Assembly (NCBI GenBank): GCA_030762935.1
Contig: CM060886.1
Location: 31,040,509-31,104,508, forward strand
Source: Hymenopus coronatus
Lineage: Eukaryota > Arthropoda > Insecta > Mantodea > Hymenopodidae
Reading direction: 5' to 3'
Length of the DNA stretch: 64,000 bases
The position numbers and the translations under genes are program-made. Positions 11,265 through 21,679 of the stretch are shown here, one piece after another. The number at the start of each line of letters is the position of its first letter. Position 1 is the first letter of the stretch. The notes beneath the pieces were generated by a model. That model was not told the origin of the DNA. It searched no databases and saw nothing but the letters and a program-made list of their open reading frames with translations.

Positions 11265-12040
11265 GTTATAATTGTATACTTTTACGGCAAATGACCAAAT
11301 CACGTGCTCAAGAGCAGTAATATGTTCAAATACAATACTTATACATTACTACTCATTTGGATTTTATTTCGCGCAATACTATAGAAAGGAATAAGTGACA
11401 TTCTACATTATAAAGTATCATCCAAGTAAACAGTTGTGCTTTTTTGTCTTTTTGGAAATATTTAATAACGATAAGAAAGTTTTGACTCTTATTTTGCGCT
11501 TTACTAACATAAGCAGTTTGTTACTGCTTTTAAAAGTCCATAAAACAGCTGGGTAATGAGGGATGATACACTGCATAAAAAGGCCGCTATTAAACTTGAA
11601 TGTTAAAAGCTTCTAAACGCTCACATATTTCCGTTGTACCGCCCACCTGTTGCATCCATGACCCACAAACAGTAATATCCCTTCATTTATTCTGTCAGCA
11701 TGCAGGGCTGTGAGGGGTTTCTCATGCCTCTGTCTCTCCAGTTTCAGCAGTCGATTATTTATTAAAATTCTTTTGTTTTGCGAGCAAGTTAATCTAGTAT
11801 TTTTTTCCGCGTGATGTAATAAACACACTGAAGCATTTAAAAGACCCGAAAGTCTTAATTTGTGGTTGCAGCGCTGGAGCGCCTCTTTAAGTGGACATTC
11901 TATTTGTTTTCATTTTCTAAAACAAAGATAAAATGTATTCAGCCAATGTTATTGCAGGGAAAAAGTGATACATGCATATTTGCTTGTCCTCGAAAAACTT
12001 ATTCAATGCAACCAAAACACACTGAATGAGAAAGTTATTA
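11265..12040. other. Intergenic DNA, no feature recognised
   Basis: A 71-codon minus frame (11613-11828) shows no domain I recognise. No repeat family seen elsewhere in the window covers this stretch. Confidence 0.35.
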
Positions 12041-12109
12041 TTATAATTATTATTACTATTATTAATTAATTGTTTTCTCCACACATTCGTGTGTAGGACA
12101 GACAGGAAA

Positions 12110-12300
12110 ATAAATGGCGTGATACAACTACTGTGGTTCTCAGCGTTCCATTCTAAATTGGGCGTGAAAGAAAGCTTAATTCTGCCTTTCTATCAGGCTT
12201 GAGGTTCTTTAACGTGCCGTAAATCTACGACACGGGACCAATGGCTTTACTTCTCTTCCGAGGGAAGCCATGCTAGGATACACAGGAGTTCACTAGGTAG
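12110..12300 (-). repeat. SINE family B fragment
   Basis: The plus strand shows GTGGTTCTCAGCGTTCC, GGGCGTGAAAGA, CTTGAGGTTCTTTAACGTGCC, AAATCTACGACACGG and CGAGGGAAGCCATGCTAGG, the central domain of family B. The tRNA head is replaced by the tRNA-like foldback unit at 12300, giving a composite. Confidence 0.8.
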
Positions 12301-12468
12301 AGTCAGATAGAAAATTCGCTGCAATAGTCGGGATTTGAACCACAGATCACCACCCGGTTACGCTAACCACTGAGCTACCATGGAAATATTCCGGCACCAC
12401 ATATATACATATCAAATCCCGACTATAGCATTGAGTTTTTCAGCCTGATTCTACCTATCCAACTTATT
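12300..12468 (-). repeat. tRNA-like foldback unit followed by (ATT)n
   Basis: The segment with AATAGTCGGGATTTGA near 12326-12340 returns inverted as TCAAATCCCGACTATAGC near 12413-12430. Between them, the minus strand reads as a tRNA-like head (GGTAGCTCAGTGG, then GGTTCAAATCCCG). The same tRNA-like unit with inverted flanks occurs at 2352..2726. The ATT microsatellite starts at the outer end. Confidence 0.6.
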
Positions 12469-12475
12469 ATTGTTG

Positions 12476-12508
<33 letters not shown>

Positions 12509-12547
12509 GTATTACTATTAGTATTATTATTATTATTATTATTATTA
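12466..12547. repeat. (TTA)n microsatellite
   Basis: A long run of TTA/ATT units with a few substitutions abuts the foldback SINE, consistent with growth from a SINE tail. Confidence 0.9.
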
Positions 12548-12654
12548 CAACATTATAATACATAACTAACCACAAACGCATGTCCTGTAAGAGGGAACTA
12601 TCTGCCAAATTTGCAAACCTACATTCTCTTAAATAAATGGCTATGTAAATAACG

Positions 12655-12820
12655 TTACATTAGGACTCCACCTTTTGAGGACCCGAGTTCAAAACTCGGT
12701 TAAAGTGAGTTACCCGGAAATGGGTTTTCTTCGGGGTTTTCCCTTATCCTAAAATTATGAATGTCATCAAATCTAAGTTCTATGCACCCGGTTTAAGGAC
12801 GTTAAACTTTAGAGAGAAAG
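12655..12820 (+). repeat. SINE family A, diverged copy
   Basis: The unit contains GAGTTCAAAACTCGG (a decayed B-box), AGTGAGTTACCCGG, TTCTTCGGGGTTTTCCC, CTTATCCTAAAATTATGAATG and a decayed end. It matches the family A copy at 24897 with many changes. Confidence 0.65.
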
Positions 12821-12859
12821 AGGGAAAGAGTGGGACTTTGAGAGAGAAAAACAAATCAG

Positions 12860-13127
12860 TGTTATTTACGGACGCTCTTTAACTGCTGCGGTTCTCAACG
12901 TCCCATTCTATATTAACCGCCAAAGACCGCTTAAGTTTGCTCTGAGGCCCCTTTATCAGGCTTGAGATAAATTTACGACACCGGACCAACGGCTTTGCTT
13001 AAGTTCCCTTCCGAAGGAAGCCATGCTAAGGATTTTTATGCCCGAAAAAAATCCATCGTCCTCCGCCGGATTTGAACCCGTGATCCGGGGCACTTGAAGC
13101 TAGAATATTACCCCTATCACGAAGGCC
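12860..13127 (-). repeat. SINE family B, near-complete copy
   Basis: On the minus strand the head begins GCCTTCGTGATAGGGGTAAT and has the T-arm CACGGGTTCAAATCCGG. The central domain follows (AGCATGGCTTCCTTCGGAAG, TAAATTTATC region, GCGGTCTTTGGCG), and it ends CCGTAAATAACAC. A (GA)n tract abuts the head at 13128. Confidence 0.85.
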
Positions 13128-13153
13128 GAGAGAGAGAAAGAGAGAGAGAAAGG

Positions 13154-13203
<50 letters not shown>
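13128..13203. repeat. (GA)n microsatellite
   Basis: About 37 GA units with scattered AA and GG interruptions. The 63-codon frame over it reads as alternating Arg-Glu and is an artefact. Confidence 0.9.
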
Positions 13204-13206
<3 letters not shown>

Positions 13207-13397
13207 CGTTACAATTCAGGTGCATTCGCAACTTTTGTCTTGCTTATCAGTATTTGGAGACATTTTAGAACACAACCTTCAGTAATACTACAGGTTCTGA
13301 TAGTTTTTCAGTAATTTAATTCAATTAATTCAAGACACCTGTGATAACAAGTTTGAGTTTCAAAGCTCAAATAAATTACTTAAGAAAAATAATGAAC

Positions 13398-13702
13398 TGC
13401 GTCGTGGTGCAGTGGAGAGTACTGCGCTGATTCCGGACACAAAGTGTGTCCATGTTCCATCCCACCATGGGGTGCGCATTTTAAGTCACGGATATGGAAC
13501 AGGTATCCATTCAACATCATGAGGAAAGCGAGGAACTGTGATAAGCAGTGGTGTTAGTTTTAGGTTGGAGGTTTCGTGAGGCTGACGACTTCGCCTGCCC
13601 ATATCGGTCCACCTCTGCCATACCTAAGTGGCCGTGAGTCGGCAGTCGGGTTGGCAGTCGCTGGCCTCTCGTGGACTGTCACGCAACAGGATTATTAAGA
13701 AA
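13398..13702 (+). repeat. SINE-like unit, family G
   Basis: The unit starts with GTCGTGGTGCAGTGGAGAGT, an A-box-like head, followed by a degenerate B-box near CATGTTCCATCCCA. Its body is GC-richer, with TCCACCTCTGCCATACC and GAGTCGGCAGTCGGG. It ends GCAACAGGATTATTAAG. Only one copy is seen here, so the family call rests on structure. Confidence 0.45.
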
Positions 13703-14369
13703 TATTATAAACAAACAGGGGTTTCAGTAAGACAATTATTACAATGAGAGACGAGAATTTTATTTATTTACAATATATAATCGTAGAAGTGGCTTACTAC
13801 TTTCATCTCGTATCGTTTCTTGTACTGTTTCTTTTATGCCATTTTAAATTCAAAATAATAAAATTTCGCTATTTTTAAGTTTAGCCAACTGCCAATAGTG
13901 GGATGAGAATGCATGACAAAAGGCTCCTACATTTCTAGTCGAATTCGAAGCAGATGAAGGAATAAAAGAATGACTAGATAAAAAAAAATATAAGATTTTG
14001 AGCACTATATCCTAAAATTATGATTAAGCTGACTCTGATAGCATCGCTATATGTTGTGCTACTGGAAACCAATAACTAACTGGCTGCCAATTAATTTTTC
14101 TCTCTGCTTATCTACTTAATATTGTTGACAATCGACGCCTTGAGAATTCCAGAAAATCGGAGCCGTAACTTTTTCAACAGATGGTTCTGTGTTTGCTGTC
14201 ACCTGTTGTCATTTAGTTTGTACTGCTCCTTCGTCTGTCTCCTGTAGTGATGCATTTGTGTTTAAGTTACTGTTATGAAATGCTGTGAAACACAGTGATA
14301 TGCCTTTCATTAACAAATCTATACTCTTGGAAAATGTTCATTCAAATGTGTTTCGCTACATTGTTTAAA
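13703..14369. other. AT-rich intergenic DNA
   Basis: No gene or repeat recognised. Confidence 0.4.
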
Positions 14370-14379
14370 ACCATTTCGT

Positions 14380-14720
14380 CTATCGAACGGAAGGCTTTCT
14401 AATTTCAAAACTTCGTGGAAAACATAGTGAACCCGGCCCATCTTTGCAATGCCAGTCAACTCGCATTTTCAATCGATGATCTTTGAATATGACATTGTAC
14501 ATTTTTGTCGCAATCTGATCGGTCGAGGAGATTTTGGGACCCTCTGAGTGCCGAATGGATGTACAGCCACGCTTAAATTCAGCAACCCGCCGTTTGATAG
14601 CCAAGGGGAGAAATTCTTTAATGTTGAATCTAACTCTTTTTGTATTTATGCTGGGGTTAAATCCTTCAAAATGTACTTTATCACAGGTCGTATTTCAGTT
14701 GTGTGTATTATGTGAGAAGC
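14380..14720 (-). pseudogene. Mariner-like transposase fragment (N-terminal region)
   Basis: The minus-strand frame has VAEFKRGCTSI, then a polar stretch and TDQIATKMYNVIFKDHRLKMR. That layout matches the second helix-turn-helix and the linker of mariner transposases, where FKRG.TSIED and a DRR..V.EI segment are usual. The catalytic part is missing to the left and the frame breaks after the KMR segment. No inverted repeat pair was found. This relic is distinct from the elements at 15755 and 39620. Confidence 0.65.
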
Positions 14721-15074
14721 GTTAAAATTAGTTTGTTTGCTCATTCGTCGCCAACAAGTGACTATACTTGTGTTACAGCGCGCCATCTACAGGATGATTC
14801 TTAACAACTGCCATAGTAATTTGTCCAAATTACATTTCTGACTCAAGCTGAGAACTTTTGGAATACCCCTTGGAGTTAAGTATTGTGGTAGTATGCATTT
14901 TAGTATGTTGCAGATCTATGCGATTACAAAATACAGTGAAAAGAATCGATTAGCAATCCAAATGCTGCTAGAAGTTTCTTAATGATTAGTAACAGTTATG
15001 AGTTAAACAATGAATGTAAATCTCAAATATCTATGATGCCCATAAATGAAATTAAAGTCATACAATTTACCTCA

Positions 15075-15323
15075 AATAAAAATGTCGTGTTATTTATGGA
15101 CGCTCTTTAACTGCTGTGGTTCTCAGCGTCTCATTCTAAATTGGGCGTGAAAGACCGCTTAATTTTGCTCAGAAGCCTTTCAATCAGGCTTGAGATTCTT
15201 TTACGTGCCGTAAATCTACGACACGGGACCAACGGCTTTACTTCCCTTCCGAAGGAAGCCATGCTAAGGATTTCTACGCCCGAAAAAATCCATCGTCGTC
15301 CGCCGGGTTTGAACCCGCGACCT
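15075..15323 (-). repeat. SINE family B, 5'-truncated, with target duplications
   Basis: The central domain is complete and close to consensus (TTCCCTTCCGAAGGAAGCCA, ATCTACGACACGGGACCAA). The minus-strand unit starts within the B-box region, with GAGGTCGCGGGTTCAAACCC, so the A-box half is lost. It is flanked by CAATTTACCTCA at 15063-15074 and 15324-15335, a 12-bp target duplication. Truncation at the 5' end with an intact duplication shows that the loss happened during reverse transcription. Confidence 0.92.
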
Positions 15324-15754
15324 CAATTTACCTCATATGTGCATGATAAGCAGTATTGCATAATTGCTAAAAATTTTGACTTGTACTTTGTAGTAAACTA
15401 GTTTGTTGTGCCTCTTGGTTATTTAACCGCCAAATAGATTTTGAATTGAAGAATGAAACATGCTTGCGTTAAAATGAACTTTCAATTATGCAAAGACAAA
15501 AAATAATTTATGAGCAGTAATAATCACCTTTCCCTTCATTAAATCTCATTCCTGTAGAACAGCTTTTTTAAGTTTTTAAGAAAGTATGTAATCTACAAGG
15601 AGAGTAATATACTATTGATCATTGACTATGTCAATATGTTCCAAACTTAAAAGGCCACCGATATGATCATGCAGTTAAAGGCGGTGATATAAATGGGAGG
15701 AAAATATTTTGTTGCATTCTTATACATATTGACAAGAAACTATACTGCAATATG

Positions 15755-16959
15755 TACGAGGCGTATTCCAAAACTAAGGTCCAGTGAACAATATGTCACA
15801 GATGATAGGTTTGAATGACATTTTTCGCCTGCAGCGCTATCTACCAACTCCTGGGGGAACATAACAGCAGTGTTGGTGTGCCGCAGTAGGCGCTTGCCTG
15901 TCGATGAGAACAGACCGAAATGGCCACGACAATCTTAGCTCCAGCCAGTTGTGAAGTGTGATTAGATTTTTGCTGGCAAAAGAATCGTCAGTTGCGGACA
16001 TCTATCGTGAGTTATGTCTAGTATATGGACCGGACACAATGAGAGACAAACAAGTTCGACACCGGTGTCGAGAATTTCGAAATGGCCGCACAAATGATCG
16101 GCGTTTGACGATTAGTCAAACCATACTTCACAGGATTATCACTGAAGATCTTAGATATCGGAAACTTTGTGTCAGGTGGTTGCCAAAACTGCTCACCATT
16201 GAGCACAAAGAGCAACGAATGCATAGTGTACGACAGTTTTGGAGCGCTATAAACAAGATGGAGATGGTTTGTTTTCCCACATTGTTACGGGAGACGAGAC
16301 GTGGATAGCGTTCATCAACACAGAATCAAAAGTCAATGCAGTGGCTCCATTCCGGTTCACCCAAACCAAAAAAGTGTAAGCAGTCGCCGTACACGAATCG
16401 CAAAATGATGGGTGCTATGTTTTGGGTTGAAAAGGGCGTCCTGTGGATCGATTTCATGGACCGCGGAACAACCATTACAACTGACGTGCAACGCTCATCA
16501 AACTGAGACGTGCGATCCAAAATCGATGCCACGGGAAACTGTCGTCTGGCATCATCCTCCTGCACGGCAACACACGCCCGCATACCGCTGCCCAAACCAA
16601 AGAGAAGATTCAAGAGTTTCGTTGGGAGCCCCTTAGCCACCCTCCGTACAGTCCTGATCTTGCACCAAGCGACTATTTCCTCTCCCTGCATTTGAAACGG
16701 TGGCTTGGCGGGCGATTTGAAACCAACGATTAACACAAGACGAGCGTTACCAACTGATTCAGGTCCCAGGCGACAGATTTCTCTGCCGAGGGGTTGAAGA
16801 AACTGGTGCAGCGTTACAGAAAGTGTAGAGATGTCAACTGCTATTATGTAGAAAAGTGCATTTGATATGTAGTCACTTTTTACTTCATTAAAAACCTTAT
16901 ATTATGATAGATGTTTTTATAATGACCAAACGGACCTTAGATTTGGAATACGCCTCGTA
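15755..16959 (+). mobile_element. Full-length mariner element, inactive
   Basis: The unit runs TA to TA over 1205 bp. Its 28-base ends, starting TACGAGGCGTATTCCAAA, are inverted copies of each other and differ at only one position by eye. The interior carries a decayed DD34D transposase (next entry). The length is close to the usual 1.3 kb of mariners, with a shortfall that fits an internal deletion in the coding region. The target TA is retained. Confidence 0.95.
15920..16850 (+). pseudogene. Mariner DD34D transposase, broken
   Basis: The ATG at 15920 opens a frame that ends at a TGA after about 13 codons. The coding signal then continues in another frame from 15958 (IRFLLAKESS... VYGPDTM... 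FRNGRTND), jumps over a missing segment of the linker, and resumes with ITEDLRYRKLCVRW. A further frame change occurs near 16240, after which the TGDETW motif is read (first D at 16293). The second catalytic position reads LHGNTRPHTA, with Gly (GGC, 16566-16568) in place of Asp. The third is SPDLAPSDYF, with Asp at 16671. The spacing between second and third is exactly 34 residues, the DD34D signature. Frameshifts plus loss of a catalytic Asp make it inactive. Confidence 0.93.
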
Positions 16960-17690
16960 TCTCCATGGGAACAATGCTGCGGAATATTTGTACATCATTC
17001 CCAATATGTGCTTGACCTCAGTTTCAAGCATGATGGCAGGCTCGTTGCATATGTTCACGGTAGCTGTGTTGTGGGAAATGTATTATATAAGTTGAAAACT
17101 CGTATCACAATCTGTTAAGTAACACTTTAGATGCTATCTCATTTACAGTGCGAAAAGCAATGTCTGATAATTGTTTTCTATATCAAACTCTTGCACATCA
17201 CTTTGAGGGCTTAAAGTCTTGAAGCGCATGGACAAAGCTTAGAACCTTTCGCAAAAAAAAAAAAAAAAAATATATATCTGAACGGTGAAATGGTGGCAGG
17301 TGACATATACATACGATGAATCTGTAACAGTTGGGTTTGTTGGCAATTGGGCACAAGGCAACTGCAGTAGTAATAAACTATTAAAACTGTTTTCAGGCAC
17401 TGTTAATTAAGAGATACACATAAATGATAATTGTTCATAGCTTCTTATTACTACGACGACCACGACCACAACTACCACCACCACCAACACTACTACTTTT
17501 TTCTGTAAGAAGTCGTCATTCAGTTTCTTTTTTCTTCATGGCTACTAGGCCTTTCATTTACTTACAAGCTCATCAGTCATAATTCGTAATATTTCTGCAT
17601 TATTTAGGTTCATTGCGATACAAGTGTTTTCGTTCAAAACAGAATTTGTCATTTAACTTAAATTTTGAACATAAACAAGTGTTTTAAGAC
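16960..17690. other. Intergenic DNA with A-run and GTGGTG/CAC-rich patch
   Basis: A poly-A run lies near 17253-17269 and a CCACCAC-rich patch near 17461-17490. Nothing else is recognised. Confidence 0.4.
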
Positions 17691-17694
17691 ATTT

Positions 17695-18300
17695 TAAATC
17701 TCCGTTTGTCTGAAATAAATCAAGCTATTAGCAATCCTCTTGTCAATTTTAAGCACAGCCTTTCTTCGTTTCCCCCTTCCAGTTGAGTTCTTCTGTCGAA
17801 AAGGAATTGCTAATACTGCATCATCATTCAAGGCCTTAACTAGCTCATGTTAGGGTTTGGCCGTTGCACAGTCTTAGTGAAACGTGATTGTTGGTTCTGC
17901 GATACTTACCGACAGTTCTATATATCTTTAGGTGTTGAAAGATTATCAAGCCACTGTTCCACAAAATACTTAACTTAATTTCTCGCCTTCTAGTGCGTTT
18001 TGTTGTATGCCAGTAATTAGCTAACTGCTTTAACTTGTCAAGTGGAGGTGAGTTAATGTCGAACACATCCTTAAGTGAAGTCTAATTTCCTCATTCTTCC
18101 TGTGCGTTTAAGCTTGATACTATTCACGTCTCCAAAAAGTAAGATTTTGGAAGAATCGTTGACTCTTCCTATTCTGTGTCGATATGTCTCTGCTCTCCTC
18201 TTTCTGCGAGTTTCATGTCAGCAATTTATTTTCCAGAGCCATAAACTTAAATTCACAATGAAATCGAAAAAATCACTACTCTCTCCCCACATGAAATCTA
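17695..18300 (-). pseudogene. Decayed coding-like stretch of unknown family
   Basis: Minus-strand reading shows three consecutive open segments in changing frames. The first runs from about 18240 with RHRIGRVNDSSKILLFGDVN. The second is MFDINSPPLDKLKQLANYWH to 17845. The third, from about 17850 to 17700, contains VKALNDDAVLAIPF and GRGKRRKAVLKIDKRI. The segments abut and have normal-looking, charged protein composition, unlike the Phe/Leu/Ser noise nearby, which suggests an old transposon or host gene fragment. I do not recognise a family, and chance is possible. Confidence 0.3.
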
Positions 18301-18407
18301 GATAATTATCTCCTTGTCCAGTTGCTAATGTGCCCAAACAATATGCGCCCCTTACGAATCACATACGTCAGCAGTAATTAGTACTTTCTCCATAGTTGTT
18401 GGGGAAT

Positions 18408-19030
18408 ACAAGGTGGCCCAACAGTGCCATATATTATGTGTGCAGAGTTCCTGCGATAAAAGGGTTGCAGAATTCAACGGAGCAATTCGAAGCAAACACC
18501 GTTTTTTGTTTGTTTTTTCCTAATAATACAGCTCCAGAGTCTGGTCGGGATTCCGGCGCTGTATACCCTACTTTTGATTTACCTAATTATTTTACTTTGT
18601 TTGCTGTATGATTACTGAATTTCTGTATTTTCTTGTTACACATACCCACACGCATATACACAAACAAATAACACCCATGCCCAAGGCGGGACTCGAACCC
18701 ACGATCCCCAGTTAGCGGAGTTGTTAGCAAATAGCGCGAGCCTTCGTTCACACTTCTTGACATCAGTAAATACGGTGAGGAAATAGGTAGCGCTCATCTA
18801 GAGGCAGTTTCCAGACGTTTACTAGAGTCCAGAATGATATGCAAGAACAGTGTAAATAGATCGAAAACGTCGTGAACTGTTTTCCAATTCAGTTACAGAG
18901 CCTTTATTTTTGAGAGAATAAATTCACCTATCGGTATCTACCAATAACTTCTTTTGTAATTGTGTATACGCTGTTATTTAACATCAGAGACTAGATCCAC
19001 TGTTAGATCTAGTAAGGCACAGTAACAAAA
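18408..19030 (+). mobile_element. Foldback/MITE-like repeat, family FB, with SINE inserted
   Basis: The left end has AAGGTGGCCCAAC and GGTTGCAGAATTCAACGG, shared with copies at 19264, 21680, 23110 and 42985. The part from GTTAGCAAATAGCGCGAGCC (18725) to CTAGATCCACT (about 18997) aligns in reverse orientation with 23122..23400. The comparison shows that a tRNA-headed SINE at about 18500-18712 was inserted into this copy. Confidence 0.75.
18500..18712 (-). repeat. tRNA-headed SINE inserted in a foldback repeat
   Basis: On the minus strand the head has GGGATCGTGGGTTCGAGTCC as its B-box region. The unit ends in an A-rich tail (plus-strand T/G run near 18500-18520). The paralogous repeat at 23402..23440 lacks this segment, which sets its approximate limits. 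The A-box half appears to be missing. Confidence 0.65.
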
Positions 19031-19065
19031 ACCATGCATTGAGAGCGCGTAGTTTTTTACTGCAT

Positions 19066-19132
19066 TATTACTATTATATTATTATTATTATTATTATTAT
19101 TACTATTATTATTATTATTATTATATTATTAG
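19066..19132. repeat. (ATT)n microsatellite
   Basis: A run of TTA/ATT units with a few breaks. Confidence 0.9.
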
Positions 19133-19263
19133 CAGAATAAGTCAAAACAGGAAGCGATAACATGCAAACACGAAAGCAGATATAATTTCACTGTATTGCG
19201 TGTTCTCGTGTTTGCAAATTTTTCGTTATGAAATGTTCATGTTTTTAATCACTCTCGTAAGCG

Positions 19264-19430
19264 TTAATACCAGGTGGTTCAACTGATTCGTATTTGACGT
19301 ATACATGTATCTCTTGGTGCGTTAAAACGTTGCAGAATTCAACGAAACTATTTCAAGTTAAAACCTGCCAGTAGGGTATTGGCGAGAGGAATTTCTGATA
19401 GATCCGCTAGTGGCATTTCCGCAAAGGTGC
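19264..19430 (+). repeat. Foldback family FB, partial
   Basis: The end TAATACCAGGTGG, then GTTGCAGAATTCAACG and ACTATTTCAAGTTAAAACC, match the FB terminal region at 42985. The right part decays and its limit is uncertain. Confidence 0.7.
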
Positions 19431-19744
19431 AATTAAGAGTAATGTTTCCAGGAAACTTGCCGCAATATCTTCCTTGGTCACTACTCCTCAAAATACCCTC
19501 TCAGCTCAAGTAACTGGCAGTGAGGTAATTCATTACCTGCCTAATGAGTTATGACCATCAGCACATCATTCTCTTAGTATACTTGTTAGCTGAAGTTTTT
19601 TACAGAAAATTATAGAGATAACAGAAATGATCAGGGGTAAAACATTATTGATTTGCAATGGTCATAGATATCGAAAGAATTACATATATAAGGAAAACGT
19701 AATCCACTGGCGAATGGTGATGTATAAATGAGAAGACCAAAACT

Positions 19745-19869
19745 GCAAGGGACAAATTTCAACAAAAAACAACACTGTTCTTGATACTTAACTTCGGTTT
19801 TGAGTTATATTGTTCCCACACACAAACACACCAAAATAAGTGGGCCTCTTACTAAAAAAAAAAACATTT
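19745..19869 (-). repeat. ATIR-1 fragment, decayed
   Basis: GGTTTTGAGTTATATTG followed by a short CACACAAACACACC tract matches the region around the ATIR-1 microsatellite in the minus orientation. It lies head to head with the plus copy that follows and could pair with it as a hairpin. Confidence 0.55.
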
Positions 19870-20280
19870 TTTGGGAAAATGTCCAAATGTGTGTGTGCGT
19901 GCGTGCGTGTGTGTTTGTGGAAGCACAACTCAAAAACAAAAAGTCGTTAAATACTAAACTTGTTATTTAAGTTCAGTATCTTCCAAGGATACGATACGAA
20001 GATTTTCAAGAAAATTCCCCACACCCCCAAATACTCTTTACATGGAACTTTTTTCGAAAATGTTGATTTTTCTTAAAAATAGCTCTAACGATTTTGATTA
20101 AAATATCGTATATAAAAGGTATTTGCCTGGCAAATAAAATATATATCTTGAATTTTCTGAGAATAGTCTCTAAAGACTACTTTATTCTGGATGAATTTTA
20201 CGAATTAATGATATACACATTTCTTTCGTGGAGTGGATCATTTTTGAGATATTCCTTGTTATTGGTTTCAGCTTTAAAAA
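19870..20280 (+). mobile_element. ATIR-1 host copy, left part (split by insertion)
   Basis: This runs from the (TG)n tract near 19889 to GTTTCAGCTTTAAAAA at 20280. The copy is then cut by another ATIR-1 in the opposite orientation and resumes at 21116. Consensus copies read GCTTTGAAAAACTTATAC across this point, so the break is exact. The 5' terminal hairpin is missing. Confidence 0.88.
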
Positions 20281-20546
20281 TCTGATGTGTTCCATTCACA
20301 TGACTTTCTCTACATTTCTGTAACAAGTTATTGTTAAAAAGCGTATGCTTTTATTTACTTCATGCTAATCGAGAAAAAATTAGCAGAAATAGTCTTATTA
20401 CTTAGTTCCTTGTAAGTAGGAGCGAAATAAGGGAGTACCATAGGTTAAAATGATTAAAGTTCCTTTGTTTGTATGGACAGGAGTTGACCAATTCCTGTGT
20501 GAGAAAAGTATACGTTTTTCAAAGCTGAAACCAAAAACAAGAAATA

Positions 20547-20582
<36 letters not shown>

Positions 20583-21110
20583 TCAACTCCACGAAAAAAA
20601 TGTATATTATATAAATTCTGTGTTTTAGCGTGCTCCATTTGTGTGGTAAGTTTTTGTCCATCTCTTACGGTTTAGCAGTTATGCAAAATTCCGTAAAATT
20701 GATCCAGAATAAAGAAGTCTTCAGAGGCTATTCCCAGAAAATTCAAGATATACATTTTATTTGTCAGGTAAATAGCTTTAATATACGATATTTTAATCAA
20801 AATCTTTAGCGCCATTTTTAAGAAAAACAACATTTTCGAAAGGATATTTAGGAGTGGGGATATTTTCTTGAAAATCTTCGTGTCGCATTCTTGGAAGATA
20901 CCAAACTTAAATACCAAGTTTGGTATTTAACGGTCTTTTCGTTTTTGAGCTATGCTGCACACACACACACACACGGATATGTTTCTAAAAATGCATTTTT
21001 TAGATTCAGGGGACCCAAAACATGTATTTCCTCGATACTCGGTATCGAATTTTTGGGTGCATTACAATACCTTCTCTATATACTATGTACATAGTATGTG
21101 TAGAGAAAGT
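20281..21110 (-). mobile_element. ATIR-1, complete copy nested in another ATIR-1
   Basis: An 830-bp copy, minus strand, runs on the plus strand from TCTGATGTGTTCC to TAGAGAAAGT. It is flanked by AAAAA at 20276-20280 and 21111-21115, inside a host copy of the same family. Both termini, the (CA)n site near 20957-20974, the near-palindrome around 20910 and an internal A-run at 20551-20580 are visible. It gives clean evidence for element ends. Confidence 0.92.
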
Positions 21111-21115
21111 AAAAA

Positions 21116-21358
21116 CTTATACTTTTCTCATACGGAAATTTGTCAACTCCTGTCCATAGAAACAAAGGAACTTCAGTCACATAGCAACCAGCTTTTGACT
21201 ATCACTTTAACCTATGCTACTCCCTTATTTCGCTTCTACTTATAAGGAAGCAAGTGCTATTTTTTTTTCTGGATTAGCATGAAATAAAAAGAAGCATAAG
21301 CTTTTTAACAATAATTTTTTGCAGATATGTAGAGAAAGTCATGTGAATGGAACACAGA
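21116..21358 (+). mobile_element. ATIR-1 host copy, right part
   Basis: This continues the host copy from CTTATACTTTTCTCATAC to the 3' terminus TAGAGAAAGTCATGTGAATG and AACACAGA, completing the copy that begins at 19870. Confidence 0.88.
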
Positions 21359-21365
21359 TAATTTT

Positions 21366-21505
21366 TTATTCAGGGATCCTCAAAATATGTATTTCCGGTA
21401 AGTGGATTAATAGGGCTTAAGGGTGCTCAACTTCTATATACAATTTTTGGATTAAATGCAATACCTTCTCTACCTACTATGTACATTGTACGTGGTAGAG
21501 AAAGT
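21366..21505 (-). repeat. ATIR-1 terminal fragment
   Basis: ATTCAGGGATCC, TATTTCCGGT, then a foreign 30-base segment, and ATACCTTCTCTACC to GTAGAGAAAGT. Only the microsatellite-side end is present. Confidence 0.8.
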
Positions 21506-21679
21506 AAAAGCAGCAAAGTCGGAAAGCTTATGCTTCAGTCTTGAGTTTTCTCAAAAGTTCACTATTACACAAGTACCTCGTCTCTACAAGATGTGGGAGA
21601 GGGGGAAACTTATTCAGTTGAAGTCTGGCTATCTGGAATCTGCGGCAATTAAAAAAGGGACGGGTTAAGGGTATCTGTC

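Noticed and set aside
20281..21110. ATIR-1 as a canonical Helitron
   Set aside because: The TC start on one strand fits, but there is no CTRR end after the large hairpin and the target is A/T-rich with A5 on both sides. A Helentron-like or other class is a better fit.
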